NCBI GenBank assembly: GCA_035649895.1
Contig: DASRIS010000007.1
Coordinates: forward strand, 1-32,636
DNA length: 32,636 nt
Source of the DNA: DASSUC01 sp035649895
GTDB taxonomy: Bacteria; Actinomycetota; Actinomycetes; Mycobacteriales; Micromonosporaceae
Direction of reading: 5' to 3'
In this document: piece after piece, positions 23,325 through 31,411 of the stretch
Layout of the letters: each line of letters begins with the position of its first letter
Numbering within the stretch: the first letter of the stretch is position 1
Position numbers and translations under genes: made by a program
The notes under the pieces: generated by a model
What the model saw: only the letters and a program-made list of their open reading frames with translations
The model's database searches: none
What the model was told of the DNA's origin: nothing

Positions 23325-23351
23325 CTGGCACTCTCCTTGACGGAGTGCTAG
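23325..23351. promoter_or_regulatory. CIRCE operator 1 (HrcA site) upstream of groESL
   Basis: CTGGCACTC-N9-GAGTGCTAG matches the CIRCE consensus TTAGCACTC-N9-GAGTGCTAA with exact 9-nt spacing; 8 of 9 arm positions are mutually complementary. Its right part overlaps the -35 box TTGACG (23337-23342), so HrcA binding should block RNA polymerase. Confidence 0.88.
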
Positions 23352-23366
23352 CGATCGGCATAACCT
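23337..23366 (+). promoter_or_regulatory. groES promoter (-35 TTGACG, 18 nt, -10 TAACCT)
   Basis: TTGACG at 23337-23342 and TAACCT at 23361-23366 are separated by 18 nt and lie between and within the two CIRCE operators. A vegetative sigma factor is expected. Confidence 0.65.
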
Positions 23367-23370
23367 GCGG

Positions 23371-23397
23371 TTAGCACTCTCCGGTTGAGGGTGCTAA
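23371..23397. promoter_or_regulatory. CIRCE operator 2 (HrcA site) upstream of groESL
   Basis: TTAGCACTC-N9-GGGTGCTAA is a perfect left arm with a single mismatch in the right arm, again with a 9-nt spacer. It lies just after the -10 box, covering the expected transcription start. Confidence 0.92.
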
Positions 23398-23483
23398 GGA
23401 CTGCCCGGCGGCACCGGCACCCGCGACGACGGGGTCGACCGGGCGAGAGACCAGCGAATCAGATACCCCAGGAGGGTATGCCC

Positions 23484-23792
23484 GTGACTACCGCGACGAA
23501 GGTTGCGATCAAGCCGCTTGAGGACCGGATCCTGGTCCAGGCGAACGAGGCTGAGACGACCACCGCGTCGGGTCTCGTGATCCCCGACACCGCCAAGGAG
23601 AAGCCGCAGGAGGGCACCGTGCTCGCGGTGGGCCCCGGCCGGTTCGACGACGACGGCAAGCGGATCCCGGTCGACGTGAAGGTCGGCGACACGGTGATCT
23701 ACTCGAAGTACGGCGGCACCGAGGTGAAGTACGCAGGTGAGGAGTACCTGATCCTCTCCGCCCGGGACGTCCTCGCGGTCATCGAGAAGTGA
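23484..23792 (+). CDS. groES: co-chaperonin GroES
   Basis: The heptameric lid of the GroEL chamber, which caps it during ATP-driven folding. With the GTG at 23484 it has 102 residues (MTTATKVAIKPLEDRILV), the usual actinobacterial length. The mobile loop region is EAETTTASGLVIPDTAKEKP, and GTVLAVGPGR and VIYSKYGGTEVKY are conserved. GGAGG at 23471-23475 is 8 nt from this GTG but only 2 nt from the ATG at 23478, which favours the GTG; the ATG start would add two residues. Heat-shock control by HrcA is indicated by the two CIRCE sites. Confidence 0.95.
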   Translation: MTTATKVAIKPLEDRILVQANEAETTTASGLVIPDTAKEKPQEGTVLAVGPGRFDDDGKRIPVDVKVGDTVIYSKYGGTEVKYAGEEYLILSARDVLAVIEK

Positions 23793-23811
23793 CCTAACCG
23801 ATCAGCCAGAA

Positions 23812-23846
23812 CCGCCCCGGCGCCCCGACTCGGGGCGCCGGGGCGG
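23812..23846 (+). terminator. strong hairpin between groES and groEL (attenuator or processing site)
   Basis: A perfect 15-bp GC stem (23812-23826 with 23832-23846) has a 5-nt loop GACTC and no T-tract. Since groEL follows after 25 nt without its own obvious promoter, this is better read as a partial terminator or an mRNA-processing/stability element that sets the groES:groEL ratio. Confidence 0.75.
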
Positions 23847-23871
23847 CCCCATGAAGGGATCCTGAACACAC

Positions 23872-25530
<1,659 letters not shown>

Positions 25531-25534
25531 AGCC

Positions 25535-25647
25535 GCGGCTTCCGGGCTTGCGGCTTCCGGGCTGCAGTTTCTGGACTGCGGCTGCTGAGCTGGAGCTTCT
25601 GAGCTGCGGCCACTGGGCTGCGGCTGCTGGGCCAGGGCTTCTGACCG
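25535..25647. repeat. 14-bp tandem repeat array right after groEL1
   Basis: Eight units, the first of 15 bp and the rest of 14 bp, run without spacers from 25535, five bases after the groEL stop. Examples are GCGGCTTCCGGGCT, GCGGCTGCTGAGCT and GCGGCTGCTGGGCC. Units drift gradually in sequence while the period stays exact. Confidence 0.82.
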
Positions 25648-25653
25648 GTTGGT

Positions 25654-25695
25654 GACGGCGCGGGGCGGCGGCATTGCCCGCCGCCCCGCGCCGTC
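25654..25695 (+). terminator. groESL terminator hairpin
   Basis: A perfect 18-bp stem (25654-25671 with 25678-25695) has a 6-nt loop CATTGC. It directly follows the 14-bp repeat array and ends just before the TACCGT box of the next gene. Confidence 0.88.
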
Positions 25696-25712
25696 GCTAC
25701 CGTGACCGCACC

Positions 25713-26363
25713 ATGGACGCGCGCGTACGGCGTAAGCAGGCACTTCGTGCCGTGGTCGTAGCCGTCGTCCTGCAGCTGGTCGGCAACCTCGGCGGCATCG
25801 CCATCGGGTTCGTCACGGCCGGCTCGGTCAGCCCGGCGCTCGTCGTCCTCACCGTGGTCGGCGTCAGCGTGGTGAGCGGCCTGGCGGTGGCGCTCCTGCC
25901 GCGCGGCCAGGGCGGTGAGCAGGCACCGAGCCGCCCGCCCGCCACGCCGTCGGCGCCCCCCGGGCACCCTGGCCGGCCGCCGTACCCGGCACCGGTGAGC
26001 CGGCCGGCGCGCACCGTGTCCGTAACCGCTGTCCTGCTGGTGATCCTGCTGCTCTGCGGCGGTGTCGGCGCCGCGGGGACGTACGGGGTGCAGTGGGCCG
26101 TGGGCGAGGTCCGCGAGCGCGTCGACCCCGGGTCCGAACCGGGTGAGCAGCGGGGGCGGACCCTCCAGGCGGCGGCGCAGCACAGCGACTGGGCCACCAC
26201 GGTCGGCGCTGATGCGCAGGTCACCGGCGTAATCGTCTTCACCGGCACGCCGCCCGCCACGGCCACCACCGCCAGCCCGACCTTCGCCAACATCTTCGTG
26301 CTCGGCGGCGGCTCGATCACGGTACGGCGGATCGACCTCAAGGCGTCTGTTACAGATCGCTGA
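25713..26363 (+). CDS. small membrane protein of unknown function
   Basis: A 216-residue protein. A basic N-terminus (MDARVRRKQALR) leads to two membrane segments near residues 12-35 and 40-62. A Pro-rich linker (residues ~68-97, with PSRPPATPSAPPGHPG) follows, then a third membrane segment near 101-125 (VTAVLLVILLLCGGVGAAG). The C-terminal part is soluble and ends IFVLGGGSITVRRIDLKA. No family is recognised. The ATG at 25713 lies 9 nt after TACCGT and conforms to the normal membrane topology start; the frame open upstream crosses the terminator. It is followed 41 nt later by the oxidoreductase gene, with which it may be transcribed. Confidence 0.65.
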   Translation: MDARVRRKQALRAVVVAVVLQLVGNLGGIAIGFVTAGSVSPALVVLTVVGVSVVSGLAVALLPRGQGGEQAPSRPPATPSAPPGHPGRPPYPAPVSRPARTVSVTAVLLVILLLCGGVGAAGTYGVQWAVGEVRERVDPGSEPGEQRGRTLQAAAQHSDWATTVGADAQVTGVIVFTGTPPATATTASPTFANIFVLGGGSITVRRIDLKASVTDR

Positions 26364-26404
26364 CGTGCCTTTCCGGCTGGCCGCCACCGGCAGAGACTGG
26401 GTGC

Positions 26405-28018
26405 GTGGCGGTTGGGCGCAGGTTCGGGGCACTGGCCGGGGTGGCGGCAGCGGCGGTCGCGCTGGCAGCGGCTGAGCTGGTCGCGGTGGCGACCGGTCCC
26501 CGCTCGGCGCCGCTGGTGGCCGTGGGCGGCGTGGTCGTCGACACCGTGCCCGAGCCGGTCAAGGCGTTCGCCATCGAGGTGTTCGGGTTCTACGACAAGA
26601 TCGCGCTGCTGGTCGGCACGGTGCTGCTGCTCGCCGCGTTCGCGGCGCTGGTCGGGGTCGCGGCCGGCCGCAGCCTGCGAGCCGGGTACGCCGGCATCGC
26701 GCTCTTCGGCGTGGTGGGGGTGGCCGCCGCGCTGACCCGGCCCGGGGCGACCGCGCTGTCGGCGCTGCCCGCACTGGTCGGCGCGGGCGCCGCCGGAGCC
26801 GCGCTGTGGTTGCTGCTGCGTGACCGGGTCATCGCTGGCACAGCCACGGACACCGGCACGGACGCCGATGCCGACGCGACCGCCGGCAAAGCCGCTGGCC
26901 AGGCGGTTGACGGGGCTGGGCAGGCGGTTGGCGGAGCTGGCCAGGCCGTTGGTGGAGCGGAGGGGCGCGGTCGCCGTACCGTGCTCGCCATGATCGGTGG
27001 CGCCGCGGTGCTCGGTCTCGGCGCCCGGGTGCTGAGCACCCGCCGGGATGTGTCGGCGGTACGGGCCGGCGTCGTGCTGCCCGCGCCGGCCAGCCCGGCG
27101 CCGCCCGTCCCGGCCGGCGCCGACCTCCGCCTACCGCGGCTCGCGCCCTACGTCACCGACAACGCGAGCTTCTACCTCATCGACACGGCGCTGGTGGTGC
27201 CGCAGGTCGACCCGCGGGCGTGGCGGCTACGGGTGCACGGCCGGGTGCGCAGGCCGCTGGAGCTGACCTTCGCCGACCTGCTCGCCCGGCCCATGGTGGA
27301 GCGCCACATCACGCTGTGCTGCGTGTCGAACGAGGTCGGCGGGGACCTGATCGGCAACGCGCGCTGGCTCGGCGTACCAGTGCGGGACCTGCTCGACCAG
27401 GCCGAGCCGGTGGACGGCGCGGACCAGGTGGTGAGCCGGTCGGTGGACGGCTGGACCTGTGGTACGCCGACCGCGGTGCTGCGCGACGGCCGGGATGCCC
27501 TGCTGGCCGTCGGCATGAACGGGGAGCCGTTGCCGGTGGCGCACGGGTTCCCGGTGCGCATGGTGACCCCGGGCCTGTACGGCTACGTCTCCGCCTGCAA
27601 GTGGCTGGTGGAGCTGGAGCTGACCACCTTCGCCGAGTTCGACGCGTACTGGGTGCGCCGGGGCTGGGCGCAGCAGGCGGCGGTCAAGACGCAGTCCCGG
27701 ATCGACGTACCGCGCCGCGGCGCTGAGGTGGCGTCCGGCCCGACCATGGTGGCCGGGGTCGCCTGGGCGCAGCACCGGGGCATCATCCGGGTCGAGGTGC
27801 GGGTCGACGGCGGCGAGTGGCAGGAGGCGACGCTCGCCGAGACGGTCTCCGTCGACACCTGGCGGCAGTGGCACTGGGTCTGGCCGGCCACACCCGGCCG
27901 GCACCGGCTGTCGGTGCGGGCTACGGACGGGACCCGTCAGACCCAGACCGGGATGCTGAGCGCGCCGATCCCCGACGGGGCGACCGGCTGGGACACGATC
28001 GAGGTGACCGTGGCCTGA
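26405..28018 (+). CDS. membrane-anchored molybdopterin-dependent oxidoreductase (sulfite oxidase fold)
   Basis: A 537-residue protein with about four N-terminal membrane helices (residues ~7-28, ~60-85, ~92-110, ~115-137) and a further hydrophobic segment near 194-207. The catalytic domain of the SUOX/YedY fold follows. The molybdenum-ligating cysteine lies in HITLCCVSNEVGG (C306 most likely). DLIGNARWLGVPVRDLLD, GFPVRMVTPGLYGYVSACKW and a C-terminal dimerisation-like Ig domain (VEVRVDGGEWQEATLAE) complete it. The active domain probably faces outside. The natural substrate is unknown. Between helices and enzyme are three 21-bp repeats (26894-26956) coding AGQAVGG. The start is GTG 26405; no strong ribosome site is visible. 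Confidence 0.88.
   Translation: MAVGRRFGALAGVAAAAVALAAAELVAVATGPRSAPLVAVGGVVVDTVPEPVKAFAIEVFGFYDKIALLVGTVLLLAAFAALVGVAAGRSLRAGYAGIALFGVVGVAAALTRPGATALSALPALVGAGAAGAALWLLLRDRVIAGTATDTGTDADADATAGKAAGQAVDGAGQAVGGAGQAVGGAEGRGRRTVLAMIGGAAVLGLGARVLSTRRDVSAVRAGVVLPAPASPAPPVPAGADLRLPRLAPYVTDNASFYLIDTALVVPQVDPRAWRLRVHGRVRRPLELTFADLLARPMVERHITLCCVSNEVGGDLIGNARWLGVPVRDLLDQAEPVDGADQVVSRSVDGWTCGTPTAVLRDGRDALLAVGMNGEPLPVAHGFPVRMVTPGLYGYVSACKWLVELELTTFAEFDAYWVRRGWAQQAAVKTQSRIDVPRRGAEVASGPTMVAGVAWAQHRGIIRVEVRVDGGEWQEATLAETVSVDTWRQWHWVWPATPGRHRLSVRATDGTRQTQTGMLSAPIPDGATGWDTIEVTVA
26894..26956. repeat. 21-bp tandem repeat inside the molybdopterin oxidoreductase gene
   Basis: Three 21-bp units begin at 26894, 26915 and 26936 (GCTGGCCAGGCGGTTG plus 5). 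They encode the heptads AGQAVDG, AGQAVGG, AGQAVGG in the linker between the membrane part and the catalytic domain. Confidence 0.85.
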
Positions 28019-28074
28019 AGGGTGACCGTGCCCTGAAGGGTGACCGTGCCCTGAAGGGTGACCGTAGCGTGAAG
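28003..28074. repeat. 18-bp tandem repeat that includes the oxidoreductase stop codon
   Basis: Four 18-bp units begin at 28003, 28021, 28039 and 28057. Units 2 and 3 are identical (GGTGACCGTGCCCTGAAG). Unit 1 contains the last codons VTVA and the stop TGA at 28016-28018. Because the period is a multiple of three, TGA recurs in frame at 28034 and 28052. Confidence 0.92.
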
Positions 28075-28103
28075 GCCGGGCAGGTCACCCTGCCCGGCCT
28101 TCA
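28070..28103 (+). terminator. terminator after the molybdopterin oxidoreductase gene
   Basis: A 15-bp perfect stem (28070-28084 with 28089-28103) has a 4-nt loop TCAC, starting within the last 18-bp repeat unit. It stands between converging genes and may serve both. Confidence 0.85.
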
Positions 28104-28129
28104 GTCTGCTGCGTATGTCGACGCCAGCG

Positions 28130-28184
28130 GCTCACGCCGCGCCGGCCGCATCCACGCCGGCCGCGTTCACGCCGCCCCGGCCGC
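28130..28184. repeat. 15/20-bp repeat across the 3' end of the whiD-like gene
   Basis: Three related units, GCTCACGCCGCGCCGGCCGC (28130-28149), ATCCACGCCGGCCGC (28150-28164) and GTTCACGCCGCCCCGGCCGC (28165-28184), lie side by side. The minus-strand stop at 28167-28169 falls in the third. Confidence 0.65.
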
Positions 28185-28676
28185 AGGAGCCGCGGTCAGT
28201 GGGCGATGCGCCGGCCGCTGGTTGACCGTGCGCCGCTGCTCGACCACCCGGCGCGGGTCGACGCCCGGCCGCCGGCCGGCTGCCCGGCGTTCGGGCACCT
28301 GGTCCACCGCGCCGTGCACCGGCACGTTGGGACGGTTGTGCAGCCGTGCCTCCAGCCGTGACAGGTCGACCCGCTGCTGGCGGCGGTCGGCCAGGTCCTC
28401 CCAGCCGATCGCGAGCAGGCGGAGCCGCTCGGCCTCGGTGAACCCGCCCCAGACGCCGTACGGCTCGCGGACGGACAGGGCGTGCGCGGCGCACTCGGCG
28501 CGCACTGGGCAGCTGTGACACACGGCCTTCGCGCCCGCCTCCCGCCGGCTTCGGGACGAGCCGCGTTCTCCATCGGGATGAAAGAACTGCGCACTGTCGC
28601 GTCCACGACACAAACCGAGACGCTGCCAGTCCCAGACATCCGCGATGGGCCCGGGCAGCCTGCGTACATTCGCCAT
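28167..28676 (-). CDS. whiD: WhiB-family iron-sulfur regulator, WhiD/WhiB3-like
   Basis: A [4Fe-4S]-binding transcription factor partner; WhiD is required for late sporulation in Streptomyces and WhiB3 is its mycobacterial counterpart. The protein reads MANVRRLPGPIADVWDWQ. Cluster ligands are C23, C53, C56 and C62 (AVCHSCPVRAEC), and the G[VI]WGG turn is present as REPYGVWGGFTEAER. A basic C-terminus follows. At 169 residues it is longer than the usual 100-130, with an extra Arg/Pro/Ala-rich tail after about residue 110 that ends in repeats. GGAGGAGG lies 6 nt before the ATG at 28676. It diverges from the bldM-like gene, as whiD and bldM are neighbours in Streptomyces. Confidence 0.9.
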   Translation of the reverse strand: MANVRRLPGPIADVWDWQRLGLCRGRDSAQFFHPDGERGSSRSRREAGAKAVCHSCPVRAECAAHALSVREPYGVWGGFTEAERLRLLAIGWEDLADRRQQRVDLSRLEARLHNRPNVPVHGAVDQVPERRAAGRRPGVDPRRVVEQRRTVNQRPAHRPLTAAPAAGAA

Positions 28677-28925
28677 CTGCACCCTCCTCCCGCACGCCTT
28701 CCACCGTCTCTGACGTGCACAGACACCAACTACGACGGACCGGCGCACAGGGGCACCGTTGGAACGTAAAGCCCCCTTACCCCGGCCCAGGGCGGTCCAA
28801 CCGTGCCGAGGCGCTTCGTGATGGGGCACACCTGGCGTCCGTCGGCCGCCGTACCTGCCCGCGGGGCCGTGCCTAATGATCGGACGGTTCGTTGGTTCTC
28901 TTGCCGGACGGAAAGGAGGCTCCGA

Positions 28926-29918
28926 GTGGGTATGGTGCTGGTCTGCGTACGGTCCACGGCAGCAGCGCAGGGTATCGCCACCTGTGCTGCCCGGCTCGGC
29001 GTGGCGGCCATCCGCACGGCGGTCTCCGAGGCCGAGGCGCTGGCCCACCTGGCCGAGGCGCGGGCCGACGTGGTGCTGGCCGACACCCACTTCGTCCGGC
29101 CGGACCCGGTGGCGTTCACCCGCCGGGTGCTCTGGCGGGCACCCGAGGCCACGCTGGTCCTGTTCGGGCCGGAGGAGCCGGACACCGCCGCGGCGGTCGT
29201 CGCGGCCGGGGCACGTGGCGTGATCCGCGGCGCCCATCAGGATCTCGTCACTGTGGTCACCAAGGCGCTGCTGCTGCTGTGCCCGCCGCCCTGGCCGAGC
29301 CGGTCCGCCGCCACGCCGCCCGTGACGGCCACCCCTGCCGCCGGCAATGGGCCTGGCCTGGCCTCTGCCGCACGCCCGGCCGCCTCCGGCGCGTACCCGG
29401 TGGGCCCTGCCCACCCGGCTGGTGCCGCGAACGCGGGTGCCGCACACCCGGGTGGCGCGGCGTACCCGGGCGCCGGATACCCGGGTGGCGGTGCGCATCC
29501 GGCTGGTCCGGGGGCCCGGCCCGGGCCGGCGAGCCCGGGCGCCGCCCGGGCGGGTGCGACGCCAGCGGCCCGGGCGGGAGTCCCTGCGCCGGCCGGCCCC
29601 CGGTCAGCGGCGTCCGGCCCCGCCACAGGTCCGGGACCCAGGCCCGAGGCGTCCGGCGGAGCCGGTCAGGTCCCGCTCCAGCGCCGCGAGGCCGCCCCGA
29701 CCCGCAGTACGCCGCACCGGCGGCTCACGCTCACCGAGCGAGAGCTGCAGGTGCTCCGGGCGATGGCGGAGGGGCGCAGCAACGCCGAGATCGGGCGGGA
29801 GCTCTTCGTCTCCGAGGACACGGTCAAGACCCACGCCCGCCGGCTCTTCCGCAAGCTCGGCGTGCGGGACCGGGCCCACGCGGTGGCGGCCGGGTTCCGC
29901 GCCGGCCTCGTCACCTGA
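28926..29918 (+). CDS. bldM: BldM-like atypical response regulator (LuxR-type HTH) with long low-complexity linker
   Basis: A DNA-binding regulator whose C-terminus (RSNAEIGRELFVSEDTVK, then LFRKLGVRDRAHAVA) closely follows the BldM helix-turn-helix. The 330-residue protein starts at GTG 28926, 6 nt after AAAGGAGG. Its receiver domain (residues ~3-118) is atypical. The acidic pair after the first strand is lost (VLVCVRST), the conserved Lys is Arg (GVIRGAH), and only Asp53 (VVLADTHF) remains. Phosphorylation is therefore doubtful. Between receiver and HTH lies a Gly/Pro/Ala-rich linker of about 130 residues (for example HPGGAAYPGAGYPGGGAHP), absent from Streptomyces BldM, which is about 200 residues. 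The family call is firm and orthology is inferred from neighbours. Confidence 0.82.
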   Translation: MGMVLVCVRSTAAAQGIATCAARLGVAAIRTAVSEAEALAHLAEARADVVLADTHFVRPDPVAFTRRVLWRAPEATLVLFGPEEPDTAAAVVAAGARGVIRGAHQDLVTVVTKALLLLCPPPWPSRSAATPPVTATPAAGNGPGLASAARPAASGAYPVGPAHPAGAANAGAAHPGGAAYPGAGYPGGGAHPAGPGARPGPASPGAARAGATPAARAGVPAPAGPRSAASGPATGPGPRPEASGGAGQVPLQRREAAPTRSTPHRRLTLTERELQVLRAMAEGRSNAEIGRELFVSEDTVKTHARRLFRKLGVRDRAHAVAAGFRAGLVT

Positions 29919-30015
29919 TCCGGACCTTGTCACTGATCCGGACCTCGTCACCTGGTCCGGCCTCGTCGCCGGTCCGGTCTCGTCACCTGGTCCGGCTCTC
30001 GTCACTGGTCCGGAT
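29906..30015. repeat. 17-19-bp tandem repeat spanning the bldM-like stop codon
   Basis: Six units begin at 29906, 29925, 29943, 29961, 29979 and 29998. Examples are CCTCGTCACCTGGTCCGG and CTCGTCACTGGTCCGGAT. Unit 1 contains the last codons and the TGA stop (29916-29918). Confidence 0.85.
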
Positions 30016-30075
30016 ATGACTGCGACCGCGGTGGGATATCGGTGCGCCGGGGTGCCGCGGCGCATTCTCCGACTG

Positions 30076-30092
30076 TCAGATCATGGATCTGA
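30076..30092. promoter_or_regulatory. perfect 17-bp dyad, candidate operator
   Basis: TCAGATC-ATG-GATCTGA has 7-bp arms and a 3-nt centre, and lies 86 bases before the GTG of the next gene. The size and symmetry fit a dimeric regulator site. No regulator can be assigned. Confidence 0.35.
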
Positions 30093-30177
30093 GCCGCGGG
30101 AGTCCTTTTCGTACCTGACGCCAGGGTGAATGGTTGGTATGTAGGGAAACCGGTAAACGGCCCCGGGAGAGAAGCTC

Positions 30178-30888
30178 GTGCTGCTTCTGGACGTAGCGAT
30201 GACGTTCGCCACCGCGCTGGTCGCCAGCGCGCTTTCCCTGGTGACCCAGTTCCGCCCGCGGTACCGGCCGTTCGGCCGGCATGGCTGGTGGTACACCAGC
30301 CGTGCCGCGCTGTGGATCGCGGCCGTGACGACCGCAGCGGTCTACCTGGCCATGTACCTGGCCAGCGGGCCGGTGCCGGCCCAGGTGTGGGCCTTTGTCG
30401 TGCCGCCGACGGCGCGCACCGTGCACCGGGCCGCACGGCGGGGAAGGAGATCGGACGAGGAGTCGCCGGACAGCCCCATCCGCCGCCCGATGCAGCTGCT
30501 GACCCTGTTCCTGCCGCTCGTGCTGAGCTGGCTGGAGGAGAACCTGGGCTCGTTGAAGGACAGGACAGTCCAGGAGTGGGCCGGGCGCATGCAGGTGACC
30601 GGCTCCGACCCGGAGATGCTGATCGCACGCCTCAAGGTCAAGCTCCAGGACCGCCGGGTGGTCGGGACCGCCGAGCTCCGGCGGCGGCTGGACAGCCTGG
30701 TCACGGTCTACCGCGACGCTCACGCCGCGTGGGCCGGCGCAAGCCCTGAGAGTAGACCTCGGCGGGGAGTCGACCTGACGGTCGCCGTCGAGGGCATCCT
30801 CATGGTCGCGTACGAAGCCCGAGCCGATCACCTGGTGCCGGCGTCACGCAGCCGGTGGGGCCGGAAGAAGGTACCCCAGAGCGGGTAG
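30178..30888 (+). CDS. membrane protein of unknown function
   Basis: A 236-residue protein starting at GTG 30178 after GGGAGAG. Two membrane segments lie near residues 5-24 (MTFATALVASALSL) and 44-64 (LWIAAVTTAAVYLAMYL). The remaining 170 residues are soluble and charged, with LTLFLPLVLSWLEENLGSL (a possible third hydrophobic segment near 103-118) and a helical region ELRRRLDSLVTVYRDAHAAW. No family or motif is recognised. It lies between the bldM-like gene and the Xre regulator and converges with the latter; their 3' ends share a 16-17-bp repeat array. Confidence 0.65.
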   Translation: MLLLDVAMTFATALVASALSLVTQFRPRYRPFGRHGWWYTSRAALWIAAVTTAAVYLAMYLASGPVPAQVWAFVVPPTARTVHRAARRGRRSDEESPDSPIRRPMQLLTLFLPLVLSWLEENLGSLKDRTVQEWAGRMQVTGSDPEMLIARLKVKLQDRRVVGTAELRRRLDSLVTVYRDAHAAWAGASPESRPRRGVDLTVAVEGILMVAYEARADHLVPASRSRWGRKKVPQSG

Positions 30889-30890
30889 GC

Positions 30891-30972
30891 CGGTCATCGA
30901 CCCGAGCGGATCATCCGCCCGAGCGGGTCATCGACCTGAGCGGATCATCGCTCGAGCGGTCATCGACCCGAG
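30891..30972. repeat. 16-17-bp tandem repeat shared by two converging 3' ends
   Basis: Five units begin at 30891, 30907, 30924, 30941 and 30957, such as CGGTCATCGACCCGAG and CGGGTCATCGACCTGAG. The array starts 2 bases after the membrane-protein stop (TAG, 30886-30888). The minus-strand stop of the Xre gene (30960-30962) lies in the last unit. Confidence 0.87.
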
Positions 30973-31277
30973 CTGACGTGCTCGCTGCGCGAGCCTCTGT
31001 CAGGCGCGGCAACTGGCGGTGCGGCAACCGGCCGGGCGCCGTCGGGCACGAACTCGACGACGAACCGCCCGCCTAGACACGCAGCCAGCGACCCGAGCGT
31101 TCGTAACGTCAGGTTCTCGTCACCGGACAGGATCTGGGTGACCCGGCTGGGCGTAACACCCATCTCGCGGGCTAGCTGGGCGCGGGATATGTTGCACTCC
31201 TGCATATGGAACCGGACAGCGGCTCGAACCCCTTGGGAGAGTCGCGCGTACTCGAGTTCGGACGAGCTCCTGGCCAT
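30960..31277 (-). CDS. Xre-family helix-turn-helix regulator
   Basis: A 105-residue DNA-binding protein with a helix-turn-helix near residues 32-58 (SRAQLAREMGVTPSRVTQ, then ILSGDENLTLRTLGSLAA). RFVVEFVPD follows, the arrangement of solitary or antitoxin-like Xre proteins. Its C-terminal tail is Pro/Ala-rich. No toxin-like gene is adjacent on the same strand. The ATG at 31277 is preceded by a group of TTAAGC half-sites (31315-31352), which suggests autoregulation. Confidence 0.8.
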   Translation of the reverse strand: MARSSSELEYARLSQGVRAAVRFHMQECNISRAQLAREMGVTPSRVTQILSGDENLTLRTLGSLAACLGGRFVVEFVPDGARPVAAPPVAAPDRGSRSEHVSSGR

Positions 31278-31314
31278 GCCGGCGCCCCCTAAGGTGGTTG
31301 GTCACTGCGCCCGG

Positions 31315-31352
31315 TGTTAAGCCGCAGCTTAACAGTTAGGTACACCTTAAGC
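31315..31352. promoter_or_regulatory. operator cluster upstream of the Xre gene
   Basis: A perfect dyad TGTTAAGC-CGCA-GCTTAACA (31315-31334) is followed by a near-dyad TTAGGT-AC-ACCTTAA (31336-31350). A third TTAAGC half-site lies at 31347-31352. These AT-rich symmetric sites stand out in the GC-rich surroundings and lie 38-75 bases before the Xre ATG. Confidence 0.55.
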
Positions 31353-31411
31353 AAGACGCGCCACCGGTCAGGTATGTTATGTGGCACGTGCACCCGCCAC
31401 CGGCCGGCCGG

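Noticed and set aside
23257..23361. Longer methyltransferase start at ATG 23361
   Set aside because: The extra 35 residues include a translated 15-bp duplication and overlap the groES promoter. The family N-terminus begins at 23256, where a TACCTT box is correctly spaced.
28003..30972. Repeat arrays considered as CRISPR
   Set aside because: Units of 14-29 bp are directly adjacent without unique spacers, they degrade gradually, and no cas genes are present.
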